Source: Serratia quinivorans
GTDB taxonomy: Bacteria; Pseudomonadota; Gammaproteobacteria; Enterobacterales; Enterobacteriaceae
DNA length: 64,000 nucleotides
Direction of reading: 5' to 3'
NCBI RefSeq assembly: GCF_946227985.1
Contig: NZ_CAMKGL010000003.1
Location: 248,001 to 312,000, forward strand
The notes under the pieces are model-generated. The model did not search any database. It was not told where the DNA came from and worked only from the letters and a program-made list of their open reading frames with translations. The position numbers and the translations under genes are program-made. Positions 28,420-36,852 of the stretch are shown in pieces; position 1 is the stretch's first letter, and each line of letters opens with the position of its first letter.

Positions 28420-29307
28420 GTGGATGTCCGCACTTTGCGCTACTTCGTGGAAGTGGTGCGCCAGCAAAGCTTTACCCGCGCGGCGGAAAAACTGTTCGTC
28501 ACCCAGCCGACCATCAGCAAGATGCTGCGGCATTTGGAAGAGGAACTGGAGTGCACCTTGCTGATCCGCGAAGGCCGCAGACTGCACCTGACCGACAGCG
28601 GCCAGGCGGTGTATCAGCGCGGTCTGGCCATCATCGATGAATTCCGCCAGTTGGAGGCCGAGCTGGAAGACATCAGCTCGGTAAAAAAAGGCGTGCTGCG
28701 ACTCGGTATCCCGCCAATGGTCGGCCGGCAGATTGCCGATTTGATCCGACAGTTTCGCTACACCTATCCCGGTATCGAACTGAAAATTTCAGAGTTGGGC
28801 GGGCTGTCGGTCGAACAGGCGGTGATGTCCGGTGAACTGGATCTGGCGATGACCATTCTGCCGGTAGACTCCGCTCAGCCACTGACCTTTCTGCCCTTGC
28901 TCGGTCACCCCATGTGCGTGGTCGCACCACGAACGCCGCACTGGTTGAACCGCACCAGTATCCACATCTCCGAGTTGGCCAACTGGCCGATCCTGCTTTA
29001 TAACGAGGACTTCGCGCTCTACAAGATGCTGATGAACGCATTCCGCCAGGCCGGTTTTGAACCCCAGATTGCGGTACGCAGCGGGCAGTGGGACTTTCTG
29101 GCGTCGATGGTACAGGCCGGAGTTGGCATCGCCACCCTGCCGGAGCCGGTTTGCCAATGGCTGGATAAGGAAAACCTGATTTGGCTGCCGTTGGAGCCAC
29201 GCATGGAATGGAAGGTGGGGTTAATTTGGCGTCAGGGCAGCTACCTGTCGCACAGCGCGCAGGCCTGGATAGCCTGCTGCCGCGACTACTGGCCGCCGGT
29301 GAAATGA
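28420..29307 (+). CDS. LysR-type regulator, probable CidR-like activator
   Basis: A 295-residue LysR-type transcription factor. The winged helix-turn-helix is at about 2-60 (RTLRYFVEVVRQQSFTRAAE, LFVTQPTISKMLRHLEEE). The effector-binding domain starts at about 90 (GVLRLGIPPMVG). It starts with GTG behind GAGGAGA. Divergent orientation to the CidA/CidB pair matches the CidR arrangement, in which the LysR protein activates cidAB in response to acetate; regulation here is inferred from position. Confidence 0.87.
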   Translation: MDVRTLRYFVEVVRQQSFTRAAEKLFVTQPTISKMLRHLEEELECTLLIREGRRLHLTDSGQAVYQRGLAIIDEFRQLEAELEDISSVKKGVLRLGIPPMVGRQIADLIRQFRYTYPGIELKISELGGLSVEQAVMSGELDLAMTILPVDSAQPLTFLPLLGHPMCVVAPRTPHWLNRTSIHISELANWPILLYNEDFALYKMLMNAFRQAGFEPQIAVRSGQWDFLASMVQAGVGIATLPEPVCQWLDKENLIWLPLEPRMEWKVGLIWRQGSYLSHSAQAWIACCRDYWPPVK

Positions 29308-29331
29308 ATGGGGCCGCGTCTGCGGCCCCAT
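29308..29331. terminator. Bidirectional terminator hairpin between LysR gene and yjcE
   Basis: A perfect 10-bp stem ATGGGGCCGC / GCGGCCCCAT with a GTCT loop lies just after the LysR stop and five bases from the yjcE stop. Confidence 0.65.
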
Positions 29332-29336
29332 GAATA

Positions 29337-30986
29337 TCAACCTTCGCGCTCTATCAGCAGCGCTTCCAGCAGGTCGAGATCGTGCAATAATTTTTGCAGC
29401 GTCTCGTTGCTGATTTTCTGCGTGGCGCGCAGGTGATACAACTCACCACGTTCGGCACGCAGCGCCGTCAGACGGAAGCGCCGTTCGAGGTTTTCCAGCA
29501 TCAGCGCATTTTCGATATCGTCTTTCGTGGTGATGCGCCGCCGCAGCGTGCCGACCACCCGCGAACTGATCTCTTTCAATATCTGCGGATCGATATTTTC
29601 CTCGGTATCCACCGCCAGACGTTCTTCCATTTTGTTGACGCTTTCGATCGCCACTTCGGCCGCCATGGCAATCGCCATCCGCTCTTCACTCTTGCTGACG
29701 CTCTTGTCTGCCACCTGCACGCCGCGCAGCAACAGCGGCAACGCCATGACACCGGCAATCAGCGAAAGCAGGATCACCCCAGCGGCGATAAACACCAGCT
29801 GATAGCGCGCCGGGAAGGCGCTACCGTCACTCAGCAGCAGCGGGATAGACAACACACCCGCCAGCGTAATCGCCCCACGCACCCCGGCGAACGACGCCAC
29901 CCACAGCTCACGCGTGGTGAAATCACCAAACTGCAACGGCCGTTTTTTCATAAAGCGACGGCTGGCGTTTTTCATCAGCCACAGCCAGGTAAAGCGTAAT
30001 ATCAATAACGCACCGTAGATAATGGCAACATCGGCAAACAGGTACCAGGTCTGAATGGTCGGATCCAGCTCCGCCTGCAAAATGGAGGTTTCCAGGATGC
30101 CCGGCAGCTGCAGCCCCAACATGATGAACACCATGCCGTTGAACACAAACTCCAGCATCGCCCAGACGCTGTTGGCACGCAGACGCATTGCCAGCGGGGC
30201 ATTGCGGATCACGCCGGACTGGCTGATGGTCATCCCCGCAGCCACCGCGGCCAGAATACCGGAGACGCCAATATGTTCGGCAATCAGATAAGAGGCAAAC
30301 GGCAACAGCAGCAGGAATACAATTTGCGTCGCCGGGTCGTCGCCGCTCCAGCGGCTCATTACGCGCAACGACTTACTGTAAAGCCAGGTGATCGCCACAC
30401 CGGCCAGCAGGCCGCCGATCGCCACCTTGAGGAACTCCAGCGTCGCCCCGCCCACGGTAAACACCATGGTCCCCATCGCCACTGCGATGGCAAATTTGAG
30501 TGAAACCAGACCAGACGCGTCGTTCATCAACGCCTCACCTTCCAGCACCCCCATGATCGGCTTGGGAATACGCCCTTTACCCACGATACCGGACAGCGCC
30601 ACGGCATCGGTTGGCGACAGTACCGCCGCCAGAGCAAACGCCGCCACCAGCGGGATCCCCGGCACCATGGCGTAAATCAGGTAGCCAACACCGACGACGG
30701 TAATCAGCACCAGCACCAGTGCCAGGCCAAGAATTTCACGGCCGTGGTGCAAAAACTCACGCGTCGGGGTTTTCCAGCCATCGGCAAACAGCAACGGTGG
30801 AATAAACAGTACCAGGAACAATTCAGGATCAAAGTCGACGTGCAGCCCAAAATGCGGCCAGGCCAACAAGGCCCCGATGCCGATTTGCATTAACGGCAAT
30901 GGCACCTGGAACGGCAACATGCGCGTCACCACCCCGGACAGGGAGACCACCAAAATTAAAATGAGGATTGTAAAAAAGATTTCCAT
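29337..30986 (-). CDS. yjcE: Sodium/proton antiporter of the CPA1 family (YjcE)
   Basis: A 549-residue cation:proton antiporter collinear with E. coli YjcE. About 12 membrane helices cover residues 1-410, with the functional motif ALAAVLSPTDAVALSGI and GEALMNDASGLVSLKFA, followed by a cytoplasmic helical tail of about 130 residues (ENLERRFRLTALRAERGELYHLRAT). It is expected to exchange Na+ (or K+) for protons at the inner membrane. The E. coli neighbour ghxP (yjcD) lies upstream here too, about 195 bases away. Confidence 0.94.
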   Translation of the reverse strand: MEIFFTILILILVVSLSGVVTRMLPFQVPLPLMQIGIGALLAWPHFGLHVDFDPELFLVLFIPPLLFADGWKTPTREFLHHGREILGLALVLVLITVVGVGYLIYAMVPGIPLVAAFALAAVLSPTDAVALSGIVGKGRIPKPIMGVLEGEALMNDASGLVSLKFAIAVAMGTMVFTVGGATLEFLKVAIGGLLAGVAITWLYSKSLRVMSRWSGDDPATQIVFLLLLPFASYLIAEHIGVSGILAAVAAGMTISQSGVIRNAPLAMRLRANSVWAMLEFVFNGMVFIMLGLQLPGILETSILQAELDPTIQTWYLFADVAIIYGALLILRFTWLWLMKNASRRFMKKRPLQFGDFTTRELWVASFAGVRGAITLAGVLSIPLLLSDGSAFPARYQLVFIAAGVILLSLIAGVMALPLLLRGVQVADKSVSKSEERMAIAMAAEVAIESVNKMEERLAVDTEENIDPQILKEISSRVVGTLRRRITTKDDIENALMLENLERRFRLTALRAERGELYHLRATQKISNETLQKLLHDLDLLEALLIEREG

Positions 30987-31146
30987 GCTTTCCTTAGACT
31001 CTAGGGTTCAAACCACAACAGCACATAGCCGGAGTATGCCCCGATAGTAGATCACTTTTTTTACAGCGGTTAAAGCTTGTTGTGCCATTCAAAATGCAGT
31101 ATCGGCAGAAGGAGACTTATCTGAAGCAGAAATGGGGATAAAACAT

Positions 31147-31167
31147 CCCCCGCCGACGCGACGGGGG
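31147..31167 (-). terminator. Terminator of ghxP
   Basis: On the minus strand CCCCCG pairs with CGGGGG across a nine-base loop that can add pairs, followed by ATGTTTTATC. It lies 14 bases after the ghxP stop. Confidence 0.65.
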
Positions 31168-31181
31168 AAACATCCGCGCGA

Positions 31182-32543
31182 TTAGATTGCCCAACCGCCG
31201 GCATAGAATGCCACCAGCGCCACGGCAATGACCACGGTACCGATATTCAACCGACGCCATTCACCGGAGAAGATACGGCCAATCACCAGTGCGCTAAAGC
31301 CCAGCATGATGCCGGTGACGATATTACAGGTCAGCACGATAAACACCGCGCACAGCAGGCCGGACATGGCATCAACAAAGTCGTTGAAGTCCAGCTTGGT
31401 GACATTGCTTAGCATCAGCAGGCCGACGTACATCAGCGCCGGTGCGGTGGCGTAAATCGGCACCAAATAAGATAACGGCGACAGGAACAGGATCATCAGG
31501 AACAACAGACCGACCACGGTCGCGGTCAGGCCGGTTTTACCGCCCGCCGCAGTCCCCGCAGCCGACTCGATATACACCGCTGCCGGAGCCGCGCCCACCA
31601 GGCCGGAGAAAATGCTGCTCAGGGAGTCCGAGGTCAGCGCTTTGCCGCCGTTGATGATCTGCCCGTCTTTATCCAGCAGGTTAGCCTGGCCGGCCACCGC
31701 ACGGATGGTGCCGGTGGCGTCAAACACCGCCGTCATCACCAACGCCAATACGCTCGGCAATACGACCGGCTGCAAGGCGCCCATGATATCCAGACTGAAA
31801 ATCAGCGAATGGCCGTTGGCGTCTGCCAGGCTTGGCATGGCAAATAGCCCCTGATACTTCACTGCCGGGTCAAACACCAGACCAATCACCGAAATGGCGA
31901 TAATCACCAGCAGAATACCGCCAGGAACACGCAGCTTTTCCAAACCGAAAATCACCGCCAGCCCAAGCAGCGTCATCACTACCGGGAATGAGGTAAAGGC
32001 GCCCAATGCTACCGGCAGGCCGTCCAGCGGGTTCTTCACTACCAGGCCCACACCGTTAGCGGCGATCAGCAACAGGAACAGACCAATACCGATACCGGTG
32101 CCGTGTGCCACGCCCATCGGCAGATTGCGCAGGATCCAGGCGCGGATACCGGTGACCGAGATAATGGTAAACAGCACGCCCATCAGGAATACCGCACCCA
32201 GCGCCACCGGAATGCTGATGTGCTGACCCAGCACCAGGCTGAAGGCGGTAAAGGCGGTCAGTGAGATCGCACAGCCGATAGCCATCGGCAAATTAGCCCA
32301 CAGCCCCATCAGCAACGAGCCCAGACCGGCAACCAGGCAGGTGGCGACAAACACCGCCGTTGGCGGGAAACCCGCCTTGCCCAGCATACTCGGCACCACA
32401 ATCACCGAGTAAACCATCGCCAGGAAGGTGGTTAACCCTGCCACCACTTCCTGCCGCACACTGCTGCCACGTGCAGAAATATTAAAATAACCATCAAGCC
32501 CGCCTTTTGGTTTAACGGCGTTGTTCGCTTGAGAATTCGACAT
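31182..32543 (-). CDS. ghxP: Guanine/hypoxanthine permease GhxP
   Basis: A 453-residue NCS2/AzgA-type purine permease with about 12-14 membrane helices, collinear with E. coli GhxP (YjcD). Signatures include [49 protein letters not shown] and [22 protein letters not shown]. It imports guanine and hypoxanthine by proton symport. Three GCAAACGAT boxes upstream suggest repression by PurR. Confidence 0.95.
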   Translation of the reverse strand: MSNSQANNAVKPKGGLDGYFNISARGSSVRQEVVAGLTTFLAMVYSVIVVPSMLGKAGFPPTAVFVATCLVAGLGSLLMGLWANLPMAIGCAISLTAFTAFSLVLGQHISIPVALGAVFLMGVLFTIISVTGIRAWILRNLPMGVAHGTGIGIGLFLLLIAANGVGLVVKNPLDGLPVALGAFTSFPVVMTLLGLAVIFGLEKLRVPGGILLVIIAISVIGLVFDPAVKYQGLFAMPSLADANGHSLIFSLDIMGALQPVVLPSVLALVMTAVFDATGTIRAVAGQANLLDKDGQIINGGKALTSDSLSSIFSGLVGAAPAAVYIESAAGTAAGGKTGLTATVVGLLFLMILFLSPLSYLVPIYATAPALMYVGLLMLSNVTKLDFNDFVDAMSGLLCAVFIVLTCNIVTGIMLGFSALVIGRIFSGEWRRLNIGTVVIAVALVAFYAGGWAI

Positions 32544-32853
32544 CTTGCTGTCCCCTGTGTTTCATTGCCAGCCCGTTGCAAGGCTTGTTATTCCGCCCAC
32601 GCCGGTTTGGTAGGGTATCGTTTGCTTTTCTGTCTTTCACTCACGTCGCCCATTGGCGGCGCTTATTAAGGCAAACGATTAACTCTTATGGCGTGAGGCG
32701 GATGATTTATGGTGGTTTATTCAAGGCAAACGATTATCCAGCCTTCTATGCCCTCTGATCAACCAAAGATCGCGGCAATTTATGCATAAAAGTAATGAGG
32801 CCCATCATTATCGAAAATATGAAATTTGTCACATAGGGAAATCTGATGGGAAA
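32544..32853. promoter_or_regulatory. ghxP upstream region with three GCAAACGAT boxes
   Basis: The 9-mer GCAAACGAT occurs three times: at 32617-32625 on the minus strand and at 32671-32679 and 32726-32734 on the plus strand. The last two share the 14-mer AAGGCAAACGATTA. Box centres are about 54-55 bp apart. Each matches about 10-11 of 16 positions of the PurR operator ACGCAAACGTTTTCGT by eye. The remaining sequence, about 310 bases in all, shows no gene. Confidence 0.6.
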
Positions 32854-32871
32854 GCCCCCCGTTCGGAGGGC
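32854..32871 (-). terminator. Candidate terminator of the lipocalin-GST-VOC operon
   Basis: On the minus strand GCCCTCC / GGGGGGC forms a stem with a GAAC loop, followed by TTTCCC. It begins nine bases after the VOC gene stop. Confidence 0.55.
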
Positions 32872-32879
32872 AAAAAGAG

Positions 32880-33287
32880 TCATTGGGCCTGTGCGGCCTT
32901 TTCGTCCATGTACATCAGTTCCCAGATATGACCGTCCAAATCCTGGAAGCCGTGACCGTACATGAAGCCGTAATCCTGCGGCTGATTATAAGTATTGCCA
33001 CCGGCAGCGATCGCCTTGCGTACCAGTGCATCCACCGCCGCACGGTCAGGCTGCGACAGACACAGCAAAACCTCGGTCGATTTTTTGGCATCGACAATCG
33101 GATTAGGGGTGAACATTTTGAATTTGTCGTGGGTCAGCAACATCACATAAATACTGTCGCTAACCACCATGCAAGCGGCGGTATCGTCGGTAAACCGGGG
33201 ATTAAAGCTGAAGCCCAGTTCGGTGAAAAATGTCATGGATGCGGGCAGATTGCCCACCGGCAGGTTAACAAAGATTTGCGTAGCCAT
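32880..33287 (-). CDS. VOC (glyoxalase/bleomycin-resistance fold) family protein
   Basis: A 135-residue protein with the vicinal-oxygen-chelate fold: the first beta-alpha-beta module QIFVNLPVGNLPASMTFFTELGF and the second ending QDLDGHIWELMYM. Conserved glutamate and histidine metal ligands appear in the second module. Such proteins include glyoxalases and antibiotic-binding proteins; the substrate is unknown. It is probably last of a minus-strand operon with a GST and a lipocalin-like protein, suggesting small-molecule detoxification. Confidence 0.85.
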   Translation of the reverse strand: MATQIFVNLPVGNLPASMTFFTELGFSFNPRFTDDTAACMVVSDSIYVMLLTHDKFKMFTPNPIVDAKKSTEVLLCLSQPDRAAVDALVRKAIAAGGNTYNQPQDYGFMYGHGFQDLDGHIWELMYMDEKAAQAQ

Positions 33288-33334
33288 GGGCTACCTCCGA
33301 TGAAGGGTGACCTCATCGAGTATAGCCCATCGCC

Positions 33335-34003
33335 TTATTTCAGCAGATCATAAGGCCCGCCCTGCTCCAGCGCCCGCTGGTAGGCCGGACGGGTATGAAT
33401 GCGCTGCAGATAACCGCGTAGCTTGGGGCAACCGTCCAGTGCGCCACGTGCCGCCATCGCCTCCAACGGGAAGCTCATCTGGATATCCGCCGCGCTGAAT
33501 TCATTACCGACAAACCAGGTGTTTTTGCTCAGGTGCTGTTCCAGATAATCACAGTGTGTCGCTATCTGTTTGTCCAGATATTCACGCTGCACGCCTTTGC
33601 CAATCGCCCCCGCCACCGGCCGTAACAGCCAGGGGATCGGCGGCTGGCCCAACCGGCTAAACACCAGCTTCATCACCAGCAATGGCATTAGCGACCCTTC
33701 GGCATAATGCAACCAATACCGGTACTGCTGACGGGCATGATAGTCGGTGGGAATAAACTGCCCCTGCGCGTCGTAGGCTTCCTGCAGGTATTCAATAATG
33801 GCGCCGGATTCCGCCAGCGTCAGATCGCCATCGACAATCACCGGTGACTTGCCCAGCGGATGAATTTTCTTTAATTCCGGCGGCGCCAGCATGGTTTGCG
33901 GATCGCGCTGATAGCGCTGCACCTGATAGGGCACATCCAACTCTTCCAAAAACCACAGGATACGCTGCGAACGCGAGTTATTCAGATGGTGAACAATGAT
34001 CAT
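33335..34003 (-). CDS. Glutathione S-transferase family protein
   Basis: A 222-residue GST. The thioredoxin-like N-domain is at about 1-80 (VHHLNNSRSQRILWFLEEL, SPVIVDGDLTLAESGAIIEYL), where the Ser-Arg-Ser region would supply the active serine. The all-alpha C-domain contains NTWFVGNEFSAADIQMSFPLEA. It conjugates or reduces electrophiles with glutathione; the substrate is unknown. The start at 34003, with a TAGGAG site, overlaps the upstream lipocalin-like gene stop by four bases (ATGA). An earlier frame start at 34027 is less likely. Confidence 0.92.
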   Translation of the reverse strand: MIIVHHLNNSRSQRILWFLEELDVPYQVQRYQRDPQTMLAPPELKKIHPLGKSPVIVDGDLTLAESGAIIEYLQEAYDAQGQFIPTDYHARQQYRYWLHYAEGSLMPLLVMKLVFSRLGQPPIPWLLRPVAGAIGKGVQREYLDKQIATHCDYLEQHLSKNTWFVGNEFSAADIQMSFPLEAMAARGALDGCPKLRGYLQRIHTRPAYQRALEQGGPYDLLK

Positions 34004-34443
34004 GAGGGCGCTCCTATCCGTTGCCATAACAATTCGCCGATCTGTACGCCGTTGCCAAACTGCAGCGGTACAGTACGAAGCTGGAGACGATCGCCGGAAA
34101 AATGATAAAAACGCACCTGACGGCTACCGATCCAATTGGGGAACGAGCTGCCTTCAACCTGATGCACTATCCGCTGGTCGCTTTCATCCACCTGATAGCG
34201 ACCAAAATAACAAATCATATTGATAAAGGCGGCGTGGATTTCCTGGCCGGTGCCCTGCGCCAGATCGTCGGCGGCAAAGCGTGGCCGGGTGGCGCTATAG
34301 AGCTGCGCCGCCATGGTGCCATTGGGTTCGTAGTTAATGCGACCCAGCACCTGCTCGCCCAGCGGGTGATTGACCCTGCCGTCTTCCCCTTTGAAGACAG
34401 AAGACACCAATGACCAACTGCCGATAAACGCGTTGACTGACAT
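34000..34443 (-). CDS. Lipocalin-like domain protein
   Basis: A 147-residue protein of the lipocalin-like (Lipocalin_5 type) family: N-terminal FIGSWSLVSSVFKGEDG, then GRINYEPNGTMAAQLYS and the conserved YFGRYQVDE strand. There is no signal peptide, so it is probably cytoplasmic. The beta-barrel may bind a small hydrophobic ligand; no reaction is established. It is translationally coupled to the downstream GST. Confidence 0.82.
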   Translation of the reverse strand: MSVNAFIGSWSLVSSVFKGEDGRVNHPLGEQVLGRINYEPNGTMAAQLYSATRPRFAADDLAQGTGQEIHAAFINMICYFGRYQVDESDQRIVHQVEGSSFPNWIGSRQVRFYHFSGDRLQLRTVPLQFGNGVQIGELLWQRIGAPS

Positions 34444-34654
34444 GCTATTTACTCCTCTAAGGTTCCTGCTTACTCAAAGGGTAGTGGCGATTTTTCCAGC
34501 ACGCCAGCGCAAGCCGCACCGCTCAAAAATAAGTCAATTTATTTGATGAAGATTATCAAAACTCTCCGATTTTCTATTCAGCCGCCTCAGCCTATTATCT
34601 ACCACATCGAGAGACAACAACCTCTCACCTAAAAAATACCCTGAGGATTGAATC

Positions 34655-34915
34655 ATGAAAAACATCAAAATTTTTGCTACTGCTCTGCTACTGACTACCG
34701 CCTCTTTCGCCAGCGTTGCTGCCGACCAGCCAACCAGCCAACCTGCTGCCGACGCCCAGAAAATCGGTGTTGTGTCCGTTAGCGGTGCTTCTAACCTGAG
34801 TGCACTGGAAACTGAACTGGCCAACAAAGCCGCAGCATCAGGCGCCAGCTCTTACCGTATCATCTCCGCCGGTGGCCAGAACAAACTGTACGGCACCGCA
34901 GAAATCTTCAACTGA
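34655..34915 (+). CDS. DUF1471 (YhcN/BhsA/McbA-like) periplasmic peptide
   Basis: An 86-residue secreted protein. The signal peptide is at 1-22 (IFATALLLTTASFASVAA), and one DUF1471 domain follows (KIGVVSVSGASNLSALETELANKAAASGASSYRIISAGG, with the usual TAEIFN ending). Relatives such as BhsA and McbA respond to stress and affect biofilm and outer-membrane permeability. A strong ribosome-binding region and its own terminator suggest a monocistronic stress gene. Confidence 0.9.
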   Translation: MKNIKIFATALLLTTASFASVAADQPTSQPAADAQKIGVVSVSGASNLSALETELANKAAASGASSYRIISAGGQNKLYGTAEIFN

Positions 34916-34944
34916 TCGTCAGACAGTAAACTGACGGAAGAATG

Positions 34945-34970
34945 AAGCCCCGCAAGGGGCTTTTCTTGTT
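34945..34970 (+). terminator. Rho-independent terminator of the DUF1471 gene
   Basis: AAGCCCC (34945-34951) pairs with GGGGCTT (34956-34962) across a GCAA loop, followed by TTCTTGTT. The LysR gene on the opposite strand ends two bases later. Confidence 0.85.
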
Positions 34971-34971
34971 T

Positions 34972-35889
34972 CTAGCGCGCATCAAACCGAGCCGCCAGCT
35001 TCTGCAAGCGAAATTGTTCGGTAATGAAATCAACAAATACCCGGGTTTTGGTAGGCAGGAATTTTGTGGTGGGAAAATACAGATGCACGCTACCGCGATC
35101 AACATACCAGCCTGGCAATACTCGCACCAGGCGACCACTCTCCAGATAAGGTAACGCGTTCGGCATGCTGATCAGCGCAATGCCTAACCCCATTTCTGCT
35201 GCCCGTGCCGCCGCTTCCGGCTCGTTTACCGTCATTTTTATCATCATGCTCGGCGCGCGCTGCTCGTTATCCGCATTGCGCAGCGGCAGGTTGCGGACTC
35301 GCCCGGTTTGCGGTGAACGAATAAAAATGCCCGCATGACTCACCAACTGTTCCGGCTGCTGGAGCGACGGGGACTGTTGCAAATACTGCGTCGAAGCCAC
35401 CAGCACGCCGTGTGCCGGTGCAAGCTCACGGGCGATCATCCCCTGTGCCAGCTCGATACCGCCGCCCATTGCCGCATCGAAATGTTCGCCAATCAAATCC
35501 ACCTGACGATTATCAAAATGCCAGTCTGGAACAATCGACGGATAACGCGCCAGAAAGTCTGGCAGCATCGGCAAGACAAAATGCAGGCCGAAAGCGGTAC
35601 CCATGCTGACCTTTAGGGTTCCCGCCGCGACCCCACCACTGCTACTCAAACTTTTCAATGCACACTGGATCGACAGCAAACCGCCGCTGACTTCCTGCAA
35701 AAAACGTTCGCCCTCTTCGGTCAGCGTCAATTTACGCGTATTGCGCTGGAATAGCCGCACGCCGACCAGCGTCTCCAGTTTGGTGACGTTCTTTCCCACT
35801 GCCGCAGAACTGATCCCCAGCTTGCGGCCGGCGGCGGAAAAACTGCCGCTCTCTGCGCTGCTGACAAAGCACTCCAGATGCCCAAGCAT
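34972..35889 (-). CDS. LysR-type transcriptional regulator next to an SDR gene
   Basis: A 305-residue LysR-type regulator. The N-terminal helix-turn-helix (LECFVSSAESGSFSAAGRKL, ISSAAVGKNVTKLETLVG) is followed by a substrate-binding domain from about 90. It is divergent from the SDR gene at 36020 with a 130-base shared promoter region, a typical autorepressor/activator arrangement. The inducer is unknown. Confidence 0.88.
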   Translation of the reverse strand: MLGHLECFVSSAESGSFSAAGRKLGISSAAVGKNVTKLETLVGVRLFQRNTRKLTLTEEGERFLQEVSGGLLSIQCALKSLSSSGGVAAGTLKVSMGTAFGLHFVLPMLPDFLARYPSIVPDWHFDNRQVDLIGEHFDAAMGGGIELAQGMIARELAPAHGVLVASTQYLQQSPSLQQPEQLVSHAGIFIRSPQTGRVRNLPLRNADNEQRAPSMMIKMTVNEPEAAARAAEMGLGIALISMPNALPYLESGRLVRVLPGWYVDRGSVHLYFPTTKFLPTKTRVFVDFITEQFRLQKLAARFDAR

Positions 35890-36019
35890 GATTTATCCCC
35901 GTCGATTTCAAACCAGTGGTTTAAGCTGATTATAGCCCTTTGAGGCTAGTTACCGATCCGAATTTCTCCGATACTGAATCGGTAGCTTTATTAACCTCAT
36001 CTCACTCTGGAGAAACATC
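35890..36019. promoter_or_regulatory. Divergent LysR/SDR promoter region with inverted repeats
   Basis: A perfect inverted repeat AAACCA-G-TGGTTT (35910-35922) sits about 20 bases upstream of the LysR start. A second pair TACCGAT (35951-35957) / ATCGGTA (35978-35984) is centred near 35967. Either could be the LysR operator. The SDR gene has a CTGGAGAAA ribosome-binding site. Confidence 0.55.
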
Positions 36020-36769
36020 ATGTCCGCAACTCTCTCTCTGCAAGGTAAAGTCGCTTTCATTCAGGGCGGTTCACGCGGCATTGGCGCCGCCATTGCCAAA
36101 CGTCTGGCGCGCGAAGGTGCCGCCGTGGCTTTCACTTACGTCTCCTCCGCCGGTAAAGCTGATGCACTGGTCGATGAAATCACCGCTGCCGGCGGCAAAG
36201 CCCTGGCTATCAAGGCCGACAGTGCCGATGCTGCGGCTCTGCAGCAGGCGGTGCGCCAGGCAGTGAACAGCCTGGGCAATCTGGATATCTTGGTCAACAA
36301 CGCCGGTGTGCTGGCAATGGGCAGCACCGAAGAACTGCCGCTGGAAGATCTGGACCGTACGCTGGCGGTGAACGTTCGCAGCGTGTTTGTTGCCAGTCAG
36401 GAGGCAGCCCGTCATATGAATGATGGCGGTCGCATCATCAATATTGGCAGTACCAACGCCGAACGTATGCCATTTGCCGGCGGTGCAGTCTATGCAATGA
36501 GTAAATCTGCACTGGTCGGCCTGACCAAAGGCATGGCACGCGATCTCGGCACGCGCGGCATTACCGTTAACAACGTGCAGCCCGGCCCGGTAGATACCGA
36601 TATGAACCCGGCCGACAGCGATTTCGCCGAGCAGTTGAAAGGGATGATGGCGGTCAACCGTTACGGCAAGGATGAAGAGATCGCCAGCTTCGTCGCCTAT
36701 CTGGTTGGCCCTGAGGCGGGTTATATCACCGGTGCCAGCCTGAGCATCGACGGCGGTTTCTCGGCTTAA
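36020..36769 (+). CDS. Short-chain dehydrogenase/reductase
   Basis: A 249-residue classical SDR of the 3-oxoacyl-ACP-reductase-like group. The cofactor motif GGSRGIGAAIAKRL is at about residues 16-29, with NNAG at about 94-97, the catalytic Ser-Tyr-Lys (Ser about 143; YAMSK about 156-160) and the C-terminal GASLSIDGGFSA. The overall look is close to BdcA-type oxidoreductases. The true substrate is unknown. It is divergent from the LysR gene and probably controlled by it. Confidence 0.9.
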   Translation: MSATLSLQGKVAFIQGGSRGIGAAIAKRLAREGAAVAFTYVSSAGKADALVDEITAAGGKALAIKADSADAAALQQAVRQAVNSLGNLDILVNNAGVLAMGSTEELPLEDLDRTLAVNVRSVFVASQEAARHMNDGGRIINIGSTNAERMPFAGGAVYAMSKSALVGLTKGMARDLGTRGITVNNVQPGPVDTDMNPADSDFAEQLKGMMAVNRYGKDEEIASFVAYLVGPEAGYITGASLSIDGGFSA

Positions 36770-36785
36770 TATTCCCAGAAAAACA

Positions 36786-36810
36786 AAAAGCCTCTCTCGA
36801 GGCTTTTTTA
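36786..36810 (+). terminator. Rho-independent terminator of the SDR gene
   Basis: AAAAGCCTC pairs with GAGGCTTTT across a four-base loop, followed by further T residues. It lies about 17 bases after the stop. Confidence 0.85.
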
Positions 36811-36852
36811 GTTTGACTACAATGAAAAGACGCACCATTCGGAGTGTCTTCC

